This document shows positions 45,236 through 52,242 of a stretch of DNA of 64,000 bases, one piece after another. This DNA is from Agaribacterium haliotis. Lineage in GTDB: Bacteria > Pseudomonadota > Gammaproteobacteria > Pseudomonadales > Cellvibrionaceae. A model generated the notes under the pieces. It was not told the DNA's origin. It saw only the letters and a list, made by a program, of their open reading frames with translations, and searched no databases. Each line of letters begins with the position of its first letter. The stretch's first letter is position 1. The DNA is taken from NCBI RefSeq assembly GCF_002312815.1, contig NZ_NKQJ01000010.1, positions 62,001-126,000 of the forward strand, in the 5' to 3' direction. A program made the translations under genes and the position numbers.

Positions 45236-47695
45236 CTAATACGGTAACCCAGGTATTGTTACCGGCGCTGCAAATACTTTTGGTTTGTCGCCCAATGTCG
45301 TTGCAAACAATGTTTTGCCATCGGCGCCACCAAAGGCGAGGTTGGTTACCTGCGGTAAGTCTATCGATGTTTCAATCTGATCCGTTAGTGCGTTGATAAT
45401 CACCACCTTGCCACTTGCAGTGACATAGAGGTTGCCCGCGCAGTCGATGCTTAGGCCATCGACAGACATCAGCGCATTGCCGGCAATTTTCTCTGCCGCG
45501 CCAAGCACAGTACCCTGCTCCGTCAGCGCGTATTTAAATAAACCGTTTCGACCACCCACGTAGATGTGACGCTCATCGAGTGAAAGTATAACGCCGTTTG
45601 GTTTTTCAACCTCGCTCGCAAAAGCGCTGACAACACCATCGCGGTTCACATGGTAAGCCCGCTCTGCCGATTGAGTCGGCGCCGGGTTTTGCCAATCAGG
45701 ATCGGTGAAATACAAATCACCGCGAGTGGAAAAGACAAGATCATTGGGTGAATTAAAACGCAGATTGTTGTAGCTGGCGGCCAACACTTTTCCATCGTCA
45801 AGCCGGGTAATGCTGCCATCGGCATGGCGCGCCGCAACCACTCGCCCGGCTTCATCAAAGCTCAAGCCATTTGAGCCATAACCCTGCCTAAGCACCTCTA
45901 GCATACCGCCGCGCAATACAACTAAGTCGGAGGGGTTGGTCGAGTTGCCGTCGTTGTAGCCGATGTGCGACATCATCAATGCGCCGTCCGCCCAAATTGG
46001 GCCTTCGAGGATGGCAAAACCAGGCGTCAGCGGCTCCACTTCAAGCACCTGCTCAAAACGGATGGCACTCGCACTGAGTGTTTTCTCATACGTACTCGGG
46101 CAATACTTTAATGCCAGTGCGGGCGTTTCTTCCGGCACGTCCGGAGTCGGCGTTGGTTTGGGCGTAGAACCCTGATACGGATAACCATTGTCATTTGGCC
46201 CAAGCTTGGTCGATTCGTGCAGTAAGTCATTCACCCGGTAATTATCACCACAGCCAATACGGCTTGTGCTGGTCGCCACACCGTCGTACCAGAAGCTAAT
46301 ATTCGGCGGCGAATTTAAATTGTTAAAGCTGGTATAACCAAAGGCAAAATAGTCAAATAGGTAGGGCCCCCAGGGCTTATCAGCGTGCATTGAATAGGCA
46401 CCGCCTGGCGCCTTGTCGGCATTGGTCCAGGTTCGCTCGTTGGTAACGTGCAACTGCTCTACATTTTGATTATCCCAGAACACCTGCACTTCGTTGTCAT
46501 CACCATTAAAGTGCACCTCCAAACAGTACCAAAGTTCAGGCTGCATGCGCGCACCAAACTCTTCCATGCAAACACTGTCGTCACTGCCATAGCTGCCGGA
46601 AGTCATTTCCAAATCGTCGTCTAGATGCGCATGCATGCCGCTGCCGTCGCGATTTATTTCAAGCTGGCAGCGGTGATCTCCAACACGCAAGTGCTGGCCG
46701 CCATCCTCGCCCCTTAGCAACACGCCGTGGGCTCTGGCAAAACCCTGGCTGTCACCACCAAACGAAACACCTGCCCGGTCGCCACTGCTGCGCACAAAAA
46801 CCCGCGCCCAGAAATCGTTTGCCGGTGGCAATACTTTAAAGAAACCGCCATCACTATAGTTCTGCGTATCAACTCTGACCGAGCTTGTACTGTTGTAACC
46901 AATACTGGTATCGATCGAATAATTACTGGCGTTTTGCACAATTTCAGCGGGCAGGCCATTCTCAAAATCAAAACACTGCGCTGCGCCATCCAACTCACAG
47001 ATGCCCTTGGGGCTAGGTTCTGGCGTTGGCTCCAGGCTTGGTTCTGGCGTTGGCTCCGGGCTCGGGCTCGGCTCTGGCGTAGGTTCCGGGCTTGGGCTTG
47101 CTTCAGGAGTCGGGCTTGGCTCCGGCGTCGGTTCGGAGCTTGGGCTTGGCTGAGGGCTTGGCTCAGGGCTCGGCTCCGGAGTTGGCTCTGGGCTCGGGCT
47201 TGCTTCAGGCGTCGGGCTAGGCGCCGGTGTCGGTTCTGCACTTGGGCTTGATTCGGGCGTCGGTTCTGGTGAGGGTTCGGGCGTAGGCTCTTGTGTAGGT
47301 TGAGGGCTGGGCATCAAGGTCGGGCTCAGCGTAGGTGTGGCCGCCGGGCTGGGGAAGATAACCGGCGGTGGCGAGGCAGGCCCCATGCTTTGAGTGGGCA
47401 TGGGTGTGGGCATGGGTGTCGGCATAAGTGTCGGCATCTGCGACGGCAATGGGCTCGGACTTTGCGGCTGCTGAGGACTCGGCGTTTGCACAGGAAGCGG
47501 CGTTGTTGTCGGCGCCGAACTAGGCATAACACTCGGCTGCGCACCGGGGCTTGGCAACGTAGAGCTTGTTGGCTGAGCGCCTGGAGTGGGCTGCGTCTGA
47601 GACCCTGGCGCCGAGGAAGATGCCTGACCACCACAAGCAGCTAACGAGAAAACAAATGCTGAATAACTAACAGCCTGAATAAAACTTACTCGCAC
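45236..47695 (-). CDS. Lipoprotein fusing a Cip1-like beta-jelly-roll to an SMP-30/gluconolactonase-like propeller
   Basis: 819 residues, GTG start. Lipoprotein signal with lipobox SLAAC (Cys about residue 21). Residues about 25-235 are a very long P/S/T/E linker (many PEPTPEPSPSPE-type units). Residues about 240-480 resemble fungal Cip1-type carbohydrate-active domains (AAQCFDFENGLPAEIVQNA, DFWARVFVRSS, ELWYCLEVHFNGDDNEVQVF). After a short P/T linker, residues about 520-819 form an SMP-30/gluconolactonase-like beta-propeller (EGPIWADGALMMSHIGYN, NSPNDLVFSTRGDLYFTDPD, EKPNGVILSLDERHIYV, SVDGLSIDCAGNLYVTASG). It probably acts on plant or algal cell-wall sugars or their lactones on the cell surface. 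Confidence 0.85.
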   Translation of the reverse strand: MRVSFIQAVSYSAFVFSLAACGGQASSSAPGSQTQPTPGAQPTSSTLPSPGAQPSVMPSSAPTTTPLPVQTPSPQQPQSPSPLPSQMPTLMPTPMPTPMPTQSMGPASPPPVIFPSPAATPTLSPTLMPSPQPTQEPTPEPSPEPTPESSPSAEPTPAPSPTPEASPSPEPTPEPSPEPSPQPSPSSEPTPEPSPTPEASPSPEPTPEPSPSPEPTPEPSLEPTPEPSPKGICELDGAAQCFDFENGLPAEIVQNASNYSIDTSIGYNSTSSVRVDTQNYSDGGFFKVLPPANDFWARVFVRSSGDRAGVSFGGDSQGFARAHGVLLRGEDGGQHLRVGDHRCQLEINRDGSGMHAHLDDDLEMTSGSYGSDDSVCMEEFGARMQPELWYCLEVHFNGDDNEVQVFWDNQNVEQLHVTNERTWTNADKAPGGAYSMHADKPWGPYLFDYFAFGYTSFNNLNSPPNISFWYDGVATSTSRIGCGDNYRVNDLLHESTKLGPNDNGYPYQGSTPKPTPTPDVPEETPALALKYCPSTYEKTLSASAIRFEQVLEVEPLTPGFAILEGPIWADGALMMSHIGYNDGNSTNPSDLVVLRGGMLEVLRQGYGSNGLSFDEAGRVVAARHADGSITRLDDGKVLAASYNNLRFNSPNDLVFSTRGDLYFTDPDWQNPAPTQSAERAYHVNRDGVVSAFASEVEKPNGVILSLDERHIYVGGRNGLFKYALTEQGTVLGAAEKIAGNALMSVDGLSIDCAGNLYVTASGKVVIINALTDQIETSIDLPQVTNLAFGGADGKTLFATTLGDKPKVFAAPVTIPGLPY

Positions 47696-48519
47696 AAGTA
47701 TTGGCCCTAATTCAAAATAAAGAGCCCGAGAATATTCGAACTTCTAGCGAGCTGAGGTGATAGCTGTCTCATTCTTAGGCTCGTGCAAAGAGGCCAGACT
47801 AAAGTGCGCAAGTTTTTTGCATACAACGCTGCAGCCCCTACTCCATAGACATTAAATCTAACCCATAAAAACAGTTAAAAAGCATTAGCCAGCTAAATAA
47901 TAAAAACTAAACAATAAAAACCAAACAACAAAAAAAGCAATAAAAACAAAACGACAAATAAGATCAGAGGCACAAATATTTTTGGCTATTAAGCCGACTT
48001 AATAAAAACCATTAAGAGCGTAAAAACTGAGGGCCCCAAATTCAAAGCCAAAACCCAGCGCCCCAAAATAGCCTTAGGGAATCTGAGCAAAATGAAAACA
48101 AACAAGCTAAGACCTGCCTGGCCCCGAGACTAATTAAAAAACCAGTAACAAATGTAAAAGCCGCATTAATTTCCATGCAAGGCCATCTAAGGTTCACATG
48201 CCAACTCAAAGCAAGCGCTGTTATCAATTATTTTAAGTTGGCGGTTATCGCTGTTTTAAGTAGGCAGATATCACCGCTCAGCCCCCACTGCTCAACCCCC
48301 CACCGCTCACCCCCCAGCTTTAGCCAGCGATAGCGCCAAGTAAGTCGCCATCAGCCAGACTTGCGCCTGACATTTAGCTATGCCGTAAGGTCCAAGCCTT
48401 AACGCACCAAGCTTCCGTACCTGCCTTGCCTAGCGCTCCTTGCCTAGCACGCCTTGCCGACAAAAATGATACGTTATATCATAACGACATCGTATTCATT
48501 CCCAGTAGCGAGCACGGCT
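47696..48519. other. Long intergenic region upstream of the zinc-starvation operon
   Basis: About 820 bases between divergent genes. It is A-rich near 47880-47960 with degenerate AATAAAAAC-type repeats, and C-rich near 48285-48320. The only recognised element is the Zur-like palindrome at 48472-48486. No convincing gene was found. Confidence 0.6.
48472..48486. promoter_or_regulatory. Zur-like operator
   Basis: CGTTATATCATAACG, a perfect inverted repeat (CGTTAT-ATC-ATAACG) 33 bases before the ATG of the CobW-type gene. It matches the GTTAT(A/N)nATAAC core of gammaproteobacterial Zur boxes; the gene content downstream supports this. Confidence 0.7.
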
Positions 48520-49731
48520 ATGAAAGATCAAGCCCACAAACTCCCCGTCACCGTACTTTCGGGCTTCTTAGGCGCCGGCAAAACGACGGTGCTCAGCCAT
48601 ATTTTGAACAATCGCGACGGCAAAAAAGTCGCCGTCATTGTCAACGATATGAGTGAAATCAATATCGACTCAGCCATCGTACAAAACGATGTTTCGCTTA
48701 ATCGCGCTGAAGAAAAGCTTGTTGAAATGAGTAACGGCTGTATTTGCTGCACACTCCGAGAAGACTTACTCGAAGAAATAAATAAGCTTGCCAAAGAGGG
48801 CCGCTTTGATTATCTGGTTATCGAGTCCACCGGGATATCAGAGCCACTGCCCGTCGCCGAAACCTTTACCTTTGCCGACGAAAACGGTGTTTCTCTGTCA
48901 GATATCGCCGAGCTCGATACCATGGTCACCGTGGTTGACGCGGTCAACTTTTTAAAAGACTACGACGAAGCAAAATACCTGCAAGATACTGGCGAATCGC
49001 TCGGGGATGAAGACGAGCGCAGCGTTGCAGACTTACTTGTTGATCAAGTTGAATTTGCCGACGTCATTTTAATTAGCAAAAGCGACCTTTGCAGCGCTGC
49101 CGACATAGAGCGCTTAACGGCAATACTCAAAACACTCAATACCCACGCCAAAATCCTGCCTATTGCTCATGGTCAAGTTGATACAAAACAGGTGCTGCAT
49201 ACGGGCCTGTTTGATTTTGATCGCGCCCAACAGGCGCCCGGCTGGCTTAAAGAAATGCGCGGTGAGCACGTGCCTGAAACCGAAGAATACGGCATTGGCA
49301 GTTTTAGCTATGTCGCCCGGCGCCCCTTCCATCCAGAAAAGTTCCACCATTTTTTACACAACACCGAGCACTACGGCAAACTTATTCGATCCAAAGGTTA
49401 TTTTTGGCTCGCCTCTCGACCGGAATTTGCCGGCCAATGGAGCCAGGCCGGCGGCATTGCCCGCTATGGTTTTGGCGGTATGTTCTGGAAAGCCGTACCT
49501 AAAGAAAACTGGCCCGAAGATAAAGACTACCTGGATTCCATTCAAAAGCAGTGGGTTGAGCCTTTTGGCGATATGCGCCAGGAGCTGGTATTTATCGGTC
49601 AGAATTTAGATAAACAAGCGATGTGCGCTGCGCTTGATCTATGCCTGCTCGACGAAGAAGAGTTATTACAGGGCAAGGCGTATTGGACATCGTTAAATGA
49701 TCCGTTTCCACGCTGGGAACACAGCGCATAA
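48520..49731 (+). CDS. CobW-type G3E GTPase, probable zinc metallochaperone (ZigA/YciC-like)
   Basis: 403 residues from the ATG at 48520, chosen because the domain starts directly after it (KLPVTVLSGFLGAGKTTVLS; Walker A at residues 15-22) and because the Zur-like box would otherwise overlap coding sequence. Other motifs: NGCICCTLREDLLEEI (C-x-C-C metal site), VIESTGISEPLPVAETF, ISKSDLC (guanine-specificity loop, S-K-x-D) and the C-terminal CobW_C domain with FHPEKFHHFLHNT and KAYWTSLNDPFPRWEHS. G3E GTPases of this branch hand zinc to client proteins under scarcity. It heads a three-gene unit with a TIM-barrel protein and a DksA2-like protein. Confidence 0.92.
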   Translation: MKDQAHKLPVTVLSGFLGAGKTTVLSHILNNRDGKKVAVIVNDMSEINIDSAIVQNDVSLNRAEEKLVEMSNGCICCTLREDLLEEINKLAKEGRFDYLVIESTGISEPLPVAETFTFADENGVSLSDIAELDTMVTVVDAVNFLKDYDEAKYLQDTGESLGDEDERSVADLLVDQVEFADVILISKSDLCSAADIERLTAILKTLNTHAKILPIAHGQVDTKQVLHTGLFDFDRAQQAPGWLKEMRGEHVPETEEYGIGSFSYVARRPFHPEKFHHFLHNTEHYGKLIRSKGYFWLASRPEFAGQWSQAGGIARYGFGGMFWKAVPKENWPEDKDYLDSIQKQWVEPFGDMRQELVFIGQNLDKQAMCAALDLCLLDEEELLQGKAYWTSLNDPFPRWEHSA

Positions 49732-49760
49732 ATCACGCTAGTTTTATTAGGTCTAACACC

Positions 49761-50606
49761 ATGAAGATCCAGTTTTTTTGCCCGCAATGGGGCAGTGAAT
49801 CTTTGGCCTACGAAGATTTTTTTAACAAAGCCCAGCAAGCCGGCTACGACGGCGTGGAAATGGGCATCCCCGTAGATTCGATAAAGAAAAAACACATAGC
49901 CAACTGCTGCATTAAAACAAATATGCAACTTATTGCCCAGCAGGGCGAGGCCGGCCTCGAGAGTGATTTCGCCAAACACAAAGATTTATTTTTATCTTAC
50001 CTAAACAACGCCATGGACCTAAAGCCGTTGTTTATCAATAGCCAAACCGGCAAAGATTTTTTCACCGAGGCGCAGAATCTGGAGCTTATCGACGCAGCTG
50101 CATCGTTAAGCAAAGATCGAGGCGTACAAATATCTCACGAATTGCATCGCGGGCGCTTTACCTATTCACCAACATCAATCCAGGCCTATTTGTACAAGCG
50201 CCCGGACTTAAACTACACCGCAGATTTTTCCCACTGGCTGACGGTTTCTGAATCCAGGCTCGATGCACCTCAGCAGCAACAGGTGCTCAACGCTGTGATT
50301 CCGCGCTGCGTGCATATTCACGCGCGCATTGGTTTTGAACAGGGCCCTCAAGTGAATGACCCCTCCGCGCCAGAGTGGCGTGAACTTGTTGATATCTATA
50401 TCGCCTGGTGGCAAAAAATCATCGATACCCAAGTAGACAACGGTGCCGAGCAAATCAGCATTACCCCTGAATTTGGCCCCGGCCCCTATATGCCAAAGCT
50501 GCCCCACTCCCAGGCGCCAGTTAGCGATCAGTGGCAGGCCAACGTTTATATGATGAACTTGCTAAAAAACACACTGCGCTGCACACCTTTATCAAAAGCA
50601 AGCTAA
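49761..50606 (+). CDS. Sugar-phosphate isomerase/epimerase-like TIM-barrel protein
   Basis: 281-residue cytoplasmic protein of the xylose-isomerase-like/AP-endonuclease-2 fold. Features: KIQFFCPQWGSESLAYEDFF, then AGYDGVEMGIPVDSIKK (strand 2 with G-x-E), LFINSQTGKDFFTEAQN, ISHELHRGRFTYSPTS (metal Glu/His region), LNYTADFSHWLTVSESRL (metal Asp-x-x-H), CVHIHARIGFEQGPQV (H-x-H) and ITPEFGPGPYMP (final metal Glu). The substrate is unknown. It lies 29 bases after the CobW-type gene and 100 bases before the dksA2-like gene on the same strand, so it likely belongs to the zinc-responsive unit; enzymes of this fold use divalent metals. Confidence 0.87.
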   Translation: MKIQFFCPQWGSESLAYEDFFNKAQQAGYDGVEMGIPVDSIKKKHIANCCIKTNMQLIAQQGEAGLESDFAKHKDLFLSYLNNAMDLKPLFINSQTGKDFFTEAQNLELIDAAASLSKDRGVQISHELHRGRFTYSPTSIQAYLYKRPDLNYTADFSHWLTVSESRLDAPQQQQVLNAVIPRCVHIHARIGFEQGPQVNDPSAPEWRELVDIYIAWWQKIIDTQVDNGAEQISITPEFGPGPYMPKLPHSQAPVSDQWQANVYMMNLLKNTLRCTPLSKAS

Positions 50607-50706
50607 GGCTAGATCAAAGGCCGCTTAAATGCTTGTCAAAGGCAAGCACAACGACAACTGCAACAACAGCAACAACAGCGCAGACTCGCCCCAACAAGGA
50701 ACAAAC

Positions 50707-51132
50707 ATGGATAAAAAAGGTGCCGGATTGTTAAGCGAACAGCAGTTACTTGAAGCCCCCGAAGAAGACTATATGAATAGCGAACAACTCGCTTTTTTTA
50801 AGCATCTACTTCAGCAACTGCACCAGTCTACCGGCCTTCGAATTCAGCAAGCAAAGACACAAATGTCCGCCCCTATCAACTCGAGCGACCCCAATGACAG
50901 GGCAACAAATGAAGAACAATCAAGCATTGCGCTTCGCATAGTTGAACGAGAACAAAAATTACTGCCAAAAATACAGCAAGCGCTTGAACGCATCCGCCTG
51001 GGCAGCTACGGCTATTGCTTGGAATCAGAAGAGCCCATCGGTATTCGACGACTATTAGCCAGGCCAACCGCCGAATTTTGCGCCGAAGTAAAAGAGCTTA
51101 AAGAAAAAAAAGAACATCACTATCGAAGCTAA
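50707..51132 (+). CDS. DksA2-like transcription regulator lacking the zinc finger
   Basis: 141 residues from the ATG at 50707 (AAGGAA six bases upstream; an ATG at 50629 is less likely). The coiled-coil tip DPNDRATNEE (61-70) carries the Asp/Asp/Ala residues DksA uses inside the RNA polymerase secondary channel, and YGYCLESEEPIGIRRLLARP plus TAEFC (102-125) is the DksA C-terminal domain. Of the four zinc-binding Cys only two remain (Cys104, Cys125; Ser107 and Val128 replace the others). As recalled from Pseudomonas aeruginosa, the zinc-independent DksA2 has this C-x2-T...C-x2-A arrangement and is made under zinc starvation. The Zur-like box upstream of the operon fits this. Confidence 0.88.
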   Translation: MDKKGAGLLSEQQLLEAPEEDYMNSEQLAFFKHLLQQLHQSTGLRIQQAKTQMSAPINSSDPNDRATNEEQSSIALRIVEREQKLLPKIQQALERIRLGSYGYCLESEEPIGIRRLLARPTAEFCAEVKELKEKKEHHYRS

Positions 51133-51184
51133 ATGACTACAAGCGCAAGCTTTAGGCACATCCAAATGCCATATAAAGTACGGC

Positions 51185-52030
51185 CTACACCTTTAGCGAC
51201 AAAAAATAACTATCCCAGCTCTGGTGCTCACGCCCAGCGGCTAATTGATAGTGGCTCGGGTTATCGGCCTTGCCCATGGCGATGCCCTGGTAAATACCGG
51301 CAATCACGGTTCCTAAGAATTTACCGAGTTCATTGATTCTATCCTGGCGGTATTTTTCAAAACTTACCGCATGATAAGCCAAATCAACATTAAAACGTTT
51401 ACTCAAATAAGTGGCAAGCTCAGCCTGGCTCAAGCTTTGACCATGTAGGTTGTATATTTGACCGTTGTGCTTGTCTTCACTAAGCATTTTTGCGTAGGCG
51501 TAAGCGAGCTCGGGGCGGTTTGTGTAGCCGCATTTTTTATCGCCGGCACAATTGTAAATGCCGCCGGCTTTAACATAGCTGTCGAGATAATCAATATCCG
51601 GCTCAATATAAATACCGTTGCGGCCAATCACCCACTGTAAACCACTGGCTTTAATATCGGCTTCCGTTTGCCTATTGCTCTGAATCACCGGTGAAAAAGC
51701 CGTGCCAGCTTCTGCTCCTTGCACACTGGTATAGACAATTTTTTTAACGCCGGCATCTTTCGCCGCATCGATAACATTGCGGTGCTGGCCTATGCGCTTT
51801 TTTGGCTCACCCATGCCCGAAACCAATAGCACCGTATCAATACCCTGCAAAGACTGCTTTAAGGCTTGTTTATCATTGTAATCACCGGGCCGAACTTCAA
51901 CACCGAGGCTCTGTACTTTTGCCGGCGTTCTCGCCAGTGCGATAAGGTCTTCACGGCTTTTAAGTTCACGTACAGCCTTAACAATGGCAGAGCCTAACTT
52001 CCCACTTGCTGCGGTCACTGCAATCTTCAT
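51185..52030 (-). CDS. NmrA-like NAD(P)-binding oxidoreductase (QOR2-type)
   Basis: 281 residues from the ATG at 52030, chosen because AAGAGG lies six bases upstream and the Rossmann motif begins at once: MKIAVTAASGKLGSAIVKAV (G-x-x-G-x-x-G). Further features: VEVRPGDYNDKQALKQSLQG (the base-binding region of NmrA-like proteins), DTVLLVSGM, VKKIVYTSVQGAEAG and WVIGRNGIYIEP, all seen in QOR2/NmrA atypical short-chain dehydrogenases. It could reduce quinones or act as a redox sensor. Copy 3 of the 22-bp motif lies 17 bases upstream. Confidence 0.87.
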   Translation of the reverse strand: MKIAVTAASGKLGSAIVKAVRELKSREDLIALARTPAKVQSLGVEVRPGDYNDKQALKQSLQGIDTVLLVSGMGEPKKRIGQHRNVIDAAKDAGVKKIVYTSVQGAEAGTAFSPVIQSNRQTEADIKASGLQWVIGRNGIYIEPDIDYLDSYVKAGGIYNCAGDKKCGYTNRPELAYAYAKMLSEDKHNGQIYNLHGQSLSQAELATYLSKRFNVDLAYHAVSFEKYRQDRINELGKFLGTVIAGIYQGIAMGKADNPSHYQLAAGREHQSWDSYFLSLKV

Positions 52031-52046
52031 TTTAAGCCTCTTTTTG

Positions 52047-52068
52047 TAGAGCCTGTTAACAATAATAA
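52047..52068 (+). repeat. 22-bp GTTAAC-centred motif, copy 3
   Basis: TAGAGCCTGTTAACAATA followed by ATAA; 20 of 22 bases match copy 1 (3373) and it lies directly upstream of the NmrA-like gene. Confidence 0.6.
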
Positions 52069-52144
52069 GTGTATACAATGGCCTTTTAGAGGGCCCGTGA
52101 GGGCGGGCTAAAATCGGCAAGGCATCGCTTATTAACTGAAGCCT

Positions 52145-52188
52145 AAAAAAAATAAACCCGCAGTTGTTTGTTGCGAAAACACTGCGGG
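52145..52188 (-). terminator. Terminator of the molybdenum hydroxylase genes
   Basis: Minus strand: stem CCCGCAGT / ACTGCGGG, 16-base loop, then TTTATTTTTTTT. Confidence 0.75.
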
Positions 52189-52242
52189 CCTATTGATAGT
52201 GAGAACAAAAAAACACTCAAGTTTAATTAGTAGCTGTTCATA

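Noticed and set aside
46714-47251. Two frames of about 175 codons over the P/S/T/E linker region of the lipoprotein gene, one on each strand
   Set aside because: Both arise from the repetitive linker DNA (Gln/Arg-rich and Arg/Trp-rich translations) and do not resemble proteins.
48042-48227. 61-codon minus-strand frame in the 820-base region before the zinc operon
   Set aside because: It has no ribosome-binding site and no family resemblance; composition fits random A/T-rich DNA.
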